Origin: Methylorubrum populi
GTDB lineage: Bacteria; Pseudomonadota; Alphaproteobacteria; Rhizobiales; Beijerinckiaceae
Assembly (NCBI RefSeq): GCF_002355515.1
Contig: NZ_AP014809.1
Span: forward strand, 2,876,501-2,940,500
DNA length: 64,000 bases
Direction: 5' to 3'
A program made the translations under genes and the position numbers. Positions 27,581-35,557 of the stretch are shown piece after piece. Below the pieces are notes generated by a model. That model saw only the letters and a program-made list of their open reading frames with translations, made no database searches and was not told the origin of the DNA. The stretch's first letter is position 1, and each line of letters starts with the position of its first letter.

Positions 27581-28984
27581 TCAGCCACCTTCCGCCTCGC
27601 ACAGTCGCGTCACCGCCCGCTCGTAGGCCTTCGCATCGAACTTCCGGAGCGAGTTCTCGCTCTGATAGCGCACACTTCCGAAAATCTTGCGGGTCTGCCA
27701 GGGGCGGTCGTGCAGGCCGAAGATCCAGGCGACGTTGGTGAAGGAGTTGGCGTCGCGCCCGTCGAGGAAGTAGCGGTTGTTGAGCCGCAGCGTCCGGGCG
27801 AAGGCCTCTTCCGGCGAGGGCGACCATTCGAGGATCTTCTTGCCCCAGTACATGCGCAGCTGGTTGTGCATGTAGCCGGTCTCGCGCATCTCGCGCATGG
27901 CGACGTTCCAGTAATGGTCGTGGGTCTTGCCCTCCGCCAGTTCCTCCTCGGAGTAGAGTTTGGGATGCGCGTCGTCGGCATGCTCGGCGAGCGTCTTGCG
28001 GGCCCATTCCGGTACGGCGCGGGCGTAATCGTCGTAGCCCTCGGTGTGGAAGACGTGGTTCATCGCCAGTTCGCGCCGGACGATCAGCTCCTCGAGATAG
28101 GCCGAGCGGTCGTCGCGGTCGGCGTCCTCCGCGGCGCGGATCGCGAGGGCGATCTCGACCGGCGAGATGTGTCCGAAATGCAGGTAGGGGCTCATATGTG
28201 AGGCGGCTCCCGCCTCCGGCTTGTTGCGGCCGGCGCCGTACCCGGCGAAGGCTTCGTCCACGAAGCTGTCGAGGCGCCCGCGCGCCTCGGTATGGCCGCC
28301 GCGGAACCGCTGCACCGGGCCGACCGTGGTGTCGAGGGTCAACTTCGCGAGGAGCCTGTCCGGATCGGAGACGTCGAGCCCGTCCTTCAGCTTCAGCCGC
28401 TTGATCAACCCCCCGGCGGGATGATCGATCGTCCGCGGCGCCAGCGGTTCGAGATAATCGTCCCAGAGCTTCTGGAGCTTCGGGCGCAGGGTGCGCGCGG
28501 CGTATTCGTGCTTGGTCGAGGCAGTCTCGACAGGCACCACCACGTCGCCCTCGAGCTGGACGATCCGGCACTTGGCTCCTCGTTCGATCTCGCCGTACCA
28601 GCCTTTCTGGATCGCGAGATAGCCGCGATCGAGCACCAGCAGAGCGGCCCGTTCCGACAGGTCGATGGCGACCTCGGCCGGCGTTCCGCGCCGCAGGAGG
28701 AAGGCGATGCCGCGTTTTTCCAGGGCGGCGGCCGCATCCGCGAGGCCCTGCAGCAGGAAGGCGTAGTGCCGGGCATTGGCCTCCGGAAAGCCGTTGGCGC
28801 CATCGAGCAGGCCGAAGCAGACGAGAAGCGGGAGCTTGAGGCGGTTGGCCTCCTCGATCGCCAGTTCCAGCGCCGGATTGAACGGGACGCGCATCGACTG
28901 CTGCATCAGATACAGCACGTAGTCGCCGCCATCGCGCGGCGGCACGTCGTTCAGAACCCGGATGCGGGCCGGTTGGATCGCCAT
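27581..28984 (-). CDS. class II CPD photolyase
   Basis: A 467-residue FAD photolyase repairing cyclobutane pyrimidine dimers with blue/UV-A light. The N-terminal domain carries the class II hallmark LYLMQQSMRVPFNPALELAIEEAN. The FAD domain shows MSPYLHFGHISP, ELIVRRELAMNHVFH, HDHYWNVAMREMRETGYMHN followed by LRMYWGKKILEW, and RDANSFTNVAWIFGLHDRPW. These distinguish class II from the commoner class I PhrB. The ATG giving MAIQPARIRVLND is chosen. No light-regulated promoter could be recognised in the gap upstream. Confidence 0.88.
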   Translation of the reverse strand: MAIQPARIRVLNDVPPRDGGDYVLYLMQQSMRVPFNPALELAIEEANRLKLPLLVCFGLLDGANGFPEANARHYAFLLQGLADAAAALEKRGIAFLLRRGTPAEVAIDLSERAALLVLDRGYLAIQKGWYGEIERGAKCRIVQLEGDVVVPVETASTKHEYAARTLRPKLQKLWDDYLEPLAPRTIDHPAGGLIKRLKLKDGLDVSDPDRLLAKLTLDTTVGPVQRFRGGHTEARGRLDSFVDEAFAGYGAGRNKPEAGAASHMSPYLHFGHISPVEIALAIRAAEDADRDDRSAYLEELIVRRELAMNHVFHTEGYDDYARAVPEWARKTLAEHADDAHPKLYSEEELAEGKTHDHYWNVAMREMRETGYMHNQLRMYWGKKILEWSPSPEEAFARTLRLNNRYFLDGRDANSFTNVAWIFGLHDRPWQTRKIFGSVRYQSENSLRKFDAKAYERAVTRLCEAEGG

Positions 28985-29375
28985 CGCCCGAAAACGCCCC
29001 CGTTTCGACCTGTCGCGCCTCACCTCACCGGCGCAGCGGCCGAATCAGGCTCTGCCGCGTGATTCGGGGTTCGCCCGTCGGCGACCCGAGATCGATCCCG
29101 CGTCGGGGCAGGGAATGCACCAGCGCGGCAAACGTTGCATCGTCGGCGCCAGACGCAGCCGGCCGGCTCGAAGCGGGGTTGCCGCCCGATCAGAAATCGC
29201 GAGACGATTCAACGATGTGCCGCGCGGCGAAAGCAGATCGCGCGCGCTCGTCTATTGCGAAGCTTGCCGCGAGCATTGCATTCGGGCCGGATGAGGACAT
29301 GCGGCATTTGAGTGACAGACCCGGTGCGACGTGTGCCTGCACACGCGCAAACGTGATCATTGCCGACCAAGCAGC
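28985..29375. other. non-coding gap upstream of the photolyase gene
   Basis: No credible reading frame is seen in these 391 bases; short open frames on both strands have atypical composition. The gap includes an imperfect palindrome GTGTGCCTGCACAC (29332-29345) and presumably holds the photolyase promoter on the minus strand. Confidence 0.5.
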
Positions 29376-29404
29376 TTGAAAAATCCCGGGCAAAGATCAT
29401 TTTG
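29376..29404 (+). promoter_or_regulatory. candidate sRNA promoter
   Basis: TTGAAA (29376-29381) and ATTTTG (29399-29404) are separated by 17 bases. The predicted start, near 29411, coincides with the first base of the long 5' stem of the RNA described next. The stretch is AT-rich against its surroundings. Confidence 0.45.
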
Positions 29405-29410
29405 TGCATT

Positions 29411-29500
29411 GCGGGAACGCGGACGGCGTCCGTGTCCCGCTGCCCTCCTTGGGCGTTTCCTCCCTAGACTTCGGGCCGTCCTTCGGGGCGGCTTTTTTTT
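29411..29500 (+). ncRNA. candidate sRNA with anti-Shine-Dalgarno loops
   Basis: Three hairpins follow each other. A 13-pair stem with one bulge pairs GCGGGA (29411-29416) and CGCGGAC (29418-29424) with GTCCGTG (29428-29434) and TCCCGC (29435-29440). A small GCCC/GGGC hairpin (29442-29454) exposes a TCCTT loop, complementary to the SD core AAGGA. An intrinsic terminator ends the RNA. CCTCC occurs at 29444-29448 and again in the single strand at 29459-29463. Such CCUCC-bearing hairpins are a hallmark of cuckoo-type sRNAs of Rhizobiales, which pair with ribosome binding sites. Length about 90 nt. Expression is inferred, not shown. Confidence 0.6.
29475..29500 (+). terminator. rho-independent terminator with TTCG tetraloop
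   Basis: GCCGTCC (29475-29481) and GGGCGGC (29486-29492) pair around a TTCG tetraloop, followed by eight T (29493-29500). The direction is plus; the neighbouring dctP-like gene ends on the other strand and cannot use it. Confidence 0.88.
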
Positions 29501-29518
29501 GTTTCGAGGCCGGCGCTG

Positions 29519-30628
29519 TCAGCCGCGGGCGCGGGCGCGGATCATGAAGTTGTCGTAGGTGTACTCGGCCACCTGGAACCAGAGGTACTCCTCGTTCCGG
29601 AATGTCTTCATCGCGTCGTAGATCCGCTTGAAGTCCGGGTTCTTGGCCGAAAGGTCGGCATAGACCTCGTTCGAGGCTTTGAGCGCCGCCTCCATCACGT
29701 CCTGGGGGAAGGGGCGGAGCTGTGCCCCGCCCGAGACCAGCCGGCGCAGGGCCTGTGGGTTGCGCGCGTCGTAGCGGGCCTGGACATCGGCGTTCACCTG
29801 CGCCGCCGCGCCCTGCAGGATGGCGCGGTAGGTCTTCGGCAGGCCTTTCCACGCCTCGGCGTTGATCCAGAAATGCAGCAGGGCGCTGCCCTCCCAGAAA
29901 CCGGGATAGTGATAGATCGGCGCGACCTTCTGGAGGCCGAGCTTCTCGTCATCGTGCGGGCCGATCCACTCGGCGGCGTCGAGCGCCTTGCTCTCCAGCG
30001 CGGCGTAGATCTCCGGCCCCGGCGTCGCCTGCACCGCCGCGCCGAGCTTGGACAGAACCGTGCCGCCGAGCCCGGCGATGCGCAGCTTCAGCCCCTGGAG
30101 ATCGCCGACCGTCTTGATCTCCTTGCGGAACCAGCCGCCCATCTGCGCGCCGGTATTGCCGCCAGGCAGCGCCACCAATCCGTGTTTGGCGAAGATCTCG
30201 GCGAACAGCTCCGATGCGCCGCCCTGGAGCCACCACGCGTTCTGGCCACGGGCGTTGAGACCGAACGGGATGGCCGTGGCCAGTGCGAAGGCCGGAGTCT
30301 TGGCCATGCCGAAGCTTGCCGGTGCGTGGCCCATCTCGGCCTTGCCGCTTCCCACCGCGTCGAGCAGCCCGTCGGCGGGGGTCGACTCGCCCGCGGCCGA
30401 GACCTGGATCTGGAAGCGCCCGTCGGTCGCCTCGGCCACCGCTCTCGCGAGGCTCTCGGAGGCGCCGAACAGGATGTCGAGGCTGCGCGCATAGGCCGAG
30501 GTCAGGCGCCAGCGCAGTTCGGGTGCGGATTGCTGGGCCTGAGCAGGGCTCACCGACGTTCCAGCGGCGCTCAATCCGGCGCCGAGGCCGGCGGTCAGCA
30601 GGGCGCGGCGTGGCAGGGTGTTTGACAT
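29519..30628 (-). CDS. TRAP transporter substrate-binding protein, DctP family
   Basis: A 369-residue periplasmic solute receptor. The N-terminus has a twin-arginine-like PRRALLTAGLGAG and an AQAQ cleavage region, so export by Tat or Sec is likely. The body carries DctP features: the LKLRIAGLGGTVLSKLGAAVQATPGPEIYAAL block, where Arg normally binds the substrate carboxylate, and EWIGPHDDEKLGL. The sequence recalls the 2-oxoacid binders (TakP type). No DctQ or DctM membrane subunit lies nearby, so the partners are elsewhere or it acts alone. Gene borders: the sRNA terminator on one side and a divergent phosphatase gene on the other. Confidence 0.85.
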   Translation of the reverse strand: MSNTLPRRALLTAGLGAGLSAAGTSVSPAQAQQSAPELRWRLTSAYARSLDILFGASESLARAVAEATDGRFQIQVSAAGESTPADGLLDAVGSGKAEMGHAPASFGMAKTPAFALATAIPFGLNARGQNAWWLQGGASELFAEIFAKHGLVALPGGNTGAQMGGWFRKEIKTVGDLQGLKLRIAGLGGTVLSKLGAAVQATPGPEIYAALESKALDAAEWIGPHDDEKLGLQKVAPIYHYPGFWEGSALLHFWINAEAWKGLPKTYRAILQGAAAQVNADVQARYDARNPQALRRLVSGGAQLRPFPQDVMEAALKASNEVYADLSAKNPDFKRIYDAMKTFRNEEYLWFQVAEYTYDNFMIRARARG

Positions 30629-30747
30629 GGATCTCCCGGGTCGTCCCGATCGGCCGGCCGACCGTTGCCATACACGTGAAGGCGGCCAGCGGGAAACCGG
30701 GTCACGCCCCGTCGCCTCCCGCGCGGCGCCGTGATAGCAGGCTTCGC

Positions 30748-31323
30748 GTGAGCACCGAGAAACTCAGCCTCCACACCGTCTGCGGCCTTGACGAACTCGT
30801 CGAGCATCAGGCCCGCGGCGTCAGTCATGTCCTGTCGATCCTCGATCCGGACCGGGCGGATCCGGAGGCGTTCGGTGCTTATGGCACCCATCGGCGCACC
30901 ATCCTGCGCTTCCACGACGCCATCGAGCCGGCGCCGGGCGTCGTCCTGCCGGAGCGCGGGGACGTCGAGAAGATTCTGGCCTTCGGGCGCGAGGCCATCG
31001 CCGATGGCGGGGAGATCCACATCCTCGTCCACTGCCATGTGGGCATCTCGCGCTCGACCGCGGCGCTGGCGACCCTGTTCGCCGAGGCCGAGCCCGAGAC
31101 GCCGGCCGAAGACCTCATCGCCCGCCTCCACGCCCAGCGGGAGAAGGCTTGGCCGAACGCGCGCATGATCGCCTTCGCCGACGAGATGCTCGGACGCCGG
31201 GGCAGCCTCAGCGAGGCTGTGCGCCGCCTGCACGGCCTGCAACTGCGCAAGCGCCCCCATCTCGATCAGGTGATGCGCGATCTCGGTCGCGGTGCGGAGG
31301 TCGACGCGGCCCTGCGTGGCTGA
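30748..31323 (+). CDS. tyrosine/dual-specificity phosphatase-like protein
   Basis: A 191-residue cytoplasmic protein with the phosphatase signature HCHVGISRS: nucleophile Cys96 and phosphate-binding Arg102 are in place. An upstream Asp in the FHDAIEPAPG stretch could be the general acid. The C-terminal part is helical. The family matches small Rhizobiales protein tyrosine phosphatases of unknown substrate. The start is GTG at 30748; the open frame extends far upstream only as antisense of the TRAP gene. It converges with the binding-protein gene that follows. Confidence 0.8.
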   Translation: MSTEKLSLHTVCGLDELVEHQARGVSHVLSILDPDRADPEAFGAYGTHRRTILRFHDAIEPAPGVVLPERGDVEKILAFGREAIADGGEIHILVHCHVGISRSTAALATLFAEAEPETPAEDLIARLHAQREKAWPNARMIAFADEMLGRRGSLSEAVRRLHGLQLRKRPHLDQVMRDLGRGAEVDAALRG

Positions 31324-31331
31324 TCCTCGGC

Positions 31332-32453
31332 TCAGTTCGATTTGGCCGGGGTAAAGTTGCCGTCACGCCAGACGTAGAGCACGTAGCCCTGGGCGGTGAT
31401 GTCGCCCTTGGCGTCGAAGCCGACCGGGCCGAGCACCAGATCGAAGCGCTCGCTGTGCAGCGCCTTGGCGATCGCAGCCGGTTCCGTGCTGTGGGCGAAG
31501 TTGCCGGCCTCCACCAGCGCCTGGAGCGCGGCGTAGCCGTAGATCATGGAGCCATCCGCCTCGATGCCCTGGGCCTTGAAGGCGGCGACCGTCCCTTGCG
31601 CCTCGGGTTTCCGGCTCGGATCGAGATAGAAGGTCATCAGCACGCCGTTGCTCGCCGGCCCTGCGATCTTGGCGAAATCCGGCGTGGCGATGGCCGAGGT
31701 GCCGAACCATTGCGGTCGAAACCCCCGCTCGGCCGCGATGCGGACCAGCCGGCCCATCTCCTGCGCGTCGCCGCCGTAATAGACCACGTCGATCCCCGCC
31801 GCCTTCAGCCGGTCGGCGAGGGCGGCATCGTCGGCATCGGTCGGCTGGAAGGCGGTGGACATGGCCTCGTTCACGCCGATGCGGTTGAGGTTGTCCTTGG
31901 TCGCCGCCGCAAGCGTGCGCGAGGCCGGTGAGAGGTCGCTGAGAATCGCGATCTTCCGATCGCGGAACCGCTCGGCGAGGATGGCGGCGGAGAGCTTGGC
32001 CTGATCGTCGTCCCGGCCGCAGACGCGGAAGATCGTCGGCAGGCCGCGATCGGTCAGTTTGGCGGCGACGGAGGCCGCGGTGATCATCACGATTCCGTTG
32101 GCGGCGTAGACGTCGGAGGCGGCCAGCGACGCATTCGAGCAGACATGGCCCACGACGAGCTTCACGCCCGAGTTCACGTAGTGATTGGCGACCGCCACGG
32201 CCTGATTCGAATCGCAGGAATCATCCTGCACATCGAGCACGATGGGCTCGCCGTCGATTCCGCCCTTGGCGTTGGCGTCCTTGGCCGCTGCTTCGACGCC
32301 GCGCAGAACCTGCTCGCCGACGGTGACGTAGGGGCCCGTCCGCGGCACGGCGACGCCAACCTTCACCTCCGCCGCGGCCGGAGAGGCGGCGATGAGCCCG
32401 GCGAGCAGCGCGAGGGAGACCGAAGCGAGGGCGAGGGGGCGTCGGACCGTCAT
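31332..32453 (-). CDS. branched-chain amino-acid ABC binding protein
   Basis: A 373-residue LivJ/LivK-type periplasmic receptor. Residues 1-27 form a clear signal peptide ending ASPAAA. The mature part opens with VKVGVAVPRTGPYVTVGEQVLRGVEAAAKD-like sequence and continues with the VVGHVCSNAS and GLPTIFRVCGRDD blocks typical of type I periplasmic binding proteins. It probably binds leucine, isoleucine or valine, or a related amide. No permease or ATPase genes are adjacent. The ATG at 32453 is chosen because upstream codons do not form a signal sequence. Confidence 0.87.
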   Translation of the reverse strand: MTVRRPLALASVSLALLAGLIAASPAAAEVKVGVAVPRTGPYVTVGEQVLRGVEAAAKDANAKGGIDGEPIVLDVQDDSCDSNQAVAVANHYVNSGVKLVVGHVCSNASLAASDVYAANGIVMITAASVAAKLTDRGLPTIFRVCGRDDDQAKLSAAILAERFRDRKIAILSDLSPASRTLAAATKDNLNRIGVNEAMSTAFQPTDADDAALADRLKAAGIDVVYYGGDAQEMGRLVRIAAERGFRPQWFGTSAIATPDFAKIAGPASNGVLMTFYLDPSRKPEAQGTVAAFKAQGIEADGSMIYGYAALQALVEAGNFAHSTEPAAIAKALHSERFDLVLGPVGFDAKGDITAQGYVLYVWRDGNFTPAKSN

Positions 32454-32708
32454 GGCGCCTCTTTCCCAGCCCGCTGCCCCGTTGCCAAGGTCTGCCGGTC
32501 CGGACCGTTGTCGTCTGCCAGGACCATCGTCCTGCGCCGGCTCCCTTTCCGGGAGCGGCACGGCCGCGCATCCGACATCACAGATGATGCATGGAATGAC
32601 GCGGGCGGGACCTTTGGCAAGTCGAGATCTCGATGAAACAGGGCGAACTTTCGGTCGAGGGGCGGAGAACACGGTGCGCCCGCGCCTTCGCCTTCCGGGA
32701 CAGGGATC

Positions 32709-33881
32709 CTATCGGGTGACGGTGTAGAGGGAAGCGCCCGCGGCGACCGGCGCCGTCACGGTGGAGAACACGCTCAGCACCTTGCCCAGCTCCGCGAACG
32801 GCGCGCTCGACACGTAGACGAGGTCGCGGTTGCGCATGCGGAAGCTCTGCGACAGGAACAGGCCCTGCGGGTCGCGCAGATTGACCCGGTACACCACCGG
32901 CACCTGCGGCGAGGCCAGGAGCGGCGAGTTCGGCCGCAGCCGCCGCACCACCGCCGCCGGCTCGTAGCGGAAGATGAACACGCCTTCCGGATCGGCCTGG
33001 AAGTCGCGCAGGCCCGCGGCGCGGGCCAGCGCCTGCGACAGGGTCAGCCCGTCGGCCGAGAACGGCACCTCGGTGGTCGAGCCGAGCGCACCCACCGCCA
33101 GGAAGGTCTGCGGGTCGCGCACCAGCGTCAGCGTGTCGTCGGGACGCACGAAGATGTTCTCGCGCGGATTGGCGACCACGGTGCTCATCGGCACGGTGAC
33201 GGTGCGGTTGCCGCGCGACAGCCGCACGAAGGTCTCGGCCACCGGCGTGCGCACGCCGCCGGCCTGGGCGATGACGTCGAGCAGGCGGTCGCCGCGGCCC
33301 GAGAGCGGCACGCGCTTGCCGGTGGCCGCCTCGCCGGTGACGGTGACCGATTGCGAGACCGGTTTGGTGACGGAGACGAGCACCTGCGGCTGGATCGCCT
33401 TGCCGGCGAGTTCGGTCTCGATCAGCGCCTGGACGTCCTGGGTGCGGCGGCCGACGACCTTGATGCGGCCGGCGTAAGGAACGGTGATGCCGCCGTCGGG
33501 CCCGACCACCTGCTCGGGGATCGTGGCGGACTTGGAGCCGGCGGAGAAACGGTCGGCGACGAGCGGGCCCGAGAACAGGCCGCCCGCACCGGCCTCCCAG
33601 ACCTGGACCGCCACCGAGTCGCCGATCCCGATCACCGGTTCGACGGAGGGGCGGTGGTCGCCGAAGGTGACGAGGAGGCTGTCGAGGGGGCGGGTGCGCA
33701 GGGCCTCGACGATGGCAGGGGTGACGTCGATGATCTCGTAGCGGGCGAACAGGCCCTCGGCGGTGGCGATGTCGGCGCCGCTCTCGATCGCCGAGGTGGT
33801 CGGCCCCGCCGCCGGCAGGATGGAGCATCCCGACACGGCGAGGGACGCCGCGAGGATCGTCAGGGCCGCAGCGCGTTTCAT
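32709..33881 (-). CDS. capsule polysaccharide export lipoprotein (Wza/KpsD type)
   Basis: A 390-residue outer-membrane polysaccharide exporter. The signal peptide ends in a lipobox VSGC (Cys about 19). The polysaccharide export domain (about 80-165, IGIGDSVAVQVWEAG and GPDGGITVPYAGRIKVVG) is followed by SLBB-type beta-grasp domains (about 168-250 and 270-350). It would form the outer-membrane channel for the capsule made by the KpsC/KpsS-type enzymes next to it. No polysaccharide copolymerase (KpsE/Wzc) or KpsMT ABC genes are in the window. The ATG giving MKRAAALTILA is selected for the signal peptide. Confidence 0.88.
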   Translation of the reverse strand: MKRAAALTILAASLAVSGCSILPAAGPTTSAIESGADIATAEGLFARYEIIDVTPAIVEALRTRPLDSLLVTFGDHRPSVEPVIGIGDSVAVQVWEAGAGGLFSGPLVADRFSAGSKSATIPEQVVGPDGGITVPYAGRIKVVGRRTQDVQALIETELAGKAIQPQVLVSVTKPVSQSVTVTGEAATGKRVPLSGRGDRLLDVIAQAGGVRTPVAETFVRLSRGNRTVTVPMSTVVANPRENIFVRPDDTLTLVRDPQTFLAVGALGSTTEVPFSADGLTLSQALARAAGLRDFQADPEGVFIFRYEPAAVVRRLRPNSPLLASPQVPVVYRVNLRDPQGLFLSQSFRMRNRDLVYVSSAPFAELGKVLSVFSTVTAPVAAGASLYTVTR

Positions 33882-34063
33882 GGACGCTTCCATCCGGGTC
33901 TGGGCGGACCGTGCCGTCACGTCAGACCTCTTCCCGATAGCCGCGCAGTGACTGCGATCCATTGAACACGGGCCCCGGCCTGACTCTCGAATGACGCGCA
34001 CAATGCGCCGATGGCCGCCGAGCGCTCACGCAGCAATGCGTCACCACCGTGGCACGGCCACGC

Positions 34064-35551
34064 TTATCCCCTCAATCCTGCTTGTTTCGGGGCGAGGGCG
34101 TCCCGCAGGACACAGCCGAGCTGTGCCGCGGTGAGGTCGACACGAACCGGCGCCTGACCGTCTTCGCGGCCGAAGCGGAACAGGGCGTAGTCGGTCGCGA
34201 CTGGCCCGGAGAGCGATGGCCGGCAATCCGGCAGGGAGGGAGCGTGATCGCCGAACACGCAGAGCGTCGCCCTGCGGCCGGCAAGCCCGTCGATCAGCCG
34301 CTCCACGGCTTGGCCCGTATGGGCGACGTGGTGAAGATACTGCGCCAACGGTTCGTCGATGCCGGCGAGCCGGCCCGGCTTCCAGGGACCATGATTCTCC
34401 ATGGTGACGGAGAAGACGAAGCGGCGTCGTCCGGCTGCGCGGTCCTCGCTCGGCATCACCTCGGCCAGGATGCGCTCGGCGACCGCGACGTCGGCGATGT
34501 AGGGGCCGATGCGGGGCGCATCGGAGAAATCCTCCTCCATGACGAGGCGGTCGAAGCCGAGCCTCCGAAACACCTGCGCCCGGTCGAAGAAGTCACGGTG
34601 GAACGGATGCACGAACACCGTCTCGTACCCGGATGCGCGGGCGAGCCGGGCGAGGCTCGTGGGCTCCTCGCCCTTGCGGGCGAGGTAGGGGTCGTAGCGG
34701 CCGAAGCCGAGACCGTCGGGGTCGAGGCCGGTGAGGACCGCGTGCTCGGAGCGCATGGTGTAGGCGCCGTGCGCGGGGACCGCGAGGCGGCCGTACTGCG
34801 CCGCCTGAGCGCGGATCCGCGCCATCACCGGAAGGTTCGGCCCCCCGAGACGAGCCGGGTCGAGGAAGGATTCGAGCTGGACGACCACGACGATCTCGTC
34901 GTCGGCTTCGCCGCCGGCGCTCGGCGAAGACGGTCGTGCATCCACCTCGCCGAGGCGGCGCAGGCCGTAGCCCATCATGGTCGCGACCAGCCCGTAGCGC
35001 GCGACGTCCCGTGCGAGATCGGGGTAGGGGAAAAGACGGCGCAGCACCGCCTGACCGGCCGGGCTCAGGCTCGCGCCGACGAGCGCAGCCAGCATGGCCG
35101 GCAGACCGAGGACCGCCAGCGCGGACGCCCACGCCCCATCCGGCAGGGCCGCCGGCTCCAGGGCGTACCATGCGATGACGATGGCGAGGCCGAGCAGCAG
35201 GGGCCCGGCAATCCGGAAGTCGGTGAGTGGCAGGGTGTAGTAGAGCTGAGGGTGGCGCGGCACCTGGGCGAGCAGGGCGAGGTCGCTGAACACCACCGGC
35301 TCGCCGATCACCTGACGCTTCAGCCGATCGACCACGGAGAGGATGGCGAGCGTCAGCAGGCAGGATGAGGCCGCGAGCCAAGGCCGCCACGAGAACTGGA
35401 ACCAGAACAGCGTCACGAGCGCGTAGCCGATGCTCCGGATCGCCAGATCGGCGGCCCGAAGGCTCGGCCGTCGCGGCGAGGTCGCCGCCTCGATGGCGAA
35501 GGCGCCGACGAGCGCAATCGACAGCGGTACGAGAAGGGTCGCGAGGCTCAT
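34064..35551 (-). CDS. LtaS-like membrane sulfatase-fold enzyme in the capsule locus
   Basis: A 495-residue protein with about five membrane segments in the first 200 residues and a C-terminal sulfatase/alkaline phosphatase-fold domain. The active-site set is recognisable: metal ligand Glu227 in VQLESF, nucleophile candidate Thr265 in AYTMRSEHAVLTG, and a late FGDHAP metal-binding loop. This architecture matches lipoteichoic acid synthase and phosphoglycerol transferases (OpgB), which move phosphoglycerol or phosphoethanolamine onto glycans. Six bases separate it from the kpsC-like gene upstream, so the two form an operon and the target is probably the capsule or its linker. Donor and acceptor are unknown. 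Confidence 0.8.
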   Translation of the reverse strand: MSLATLLVPLSIALVGAFAIEAATSPRRPSLRAADLAIRSIGYALVTLFWFQFSWRPWLAASSCLLTLAILSVVDRLKRQVIGEPVVFSDLALLAQVPRHPQLYYTLPLTDFRIAGPLLLGLAIVIAWYALEPAALPDGAWASALAVLGLPAMLAALVGASLSPAGQAVLRRLFPYPDLARDVARYGLVATMMGYGLRRLGEVDARPSSPSAGGEADDEIVVVVQLESFLDPARLGGPNLPVMARIRAQAAQYGRLAVPAHGAYTMRSEHAVLTGLDPDGLGFGRYDPYLARKGEEPTSLARLARASGYETVFVHPFHRDFFDRAQVFRRLGFDRLVMEEDFSDAPRIGPYIADVAVAERILAEVMPSEDRAAGRRRFVFSVTMENHGPWKPGRLAGIDEPLAQYLHHVAHTGQAVERLIDGLAGRRATLCVFGDHAPSLPDCRPSLSGPVATDYALFRFGREDGQAPVRVDLTAAQLGCVLRDALAPKQAGLRG

Positions 35552-35557
35552 GCCGAC

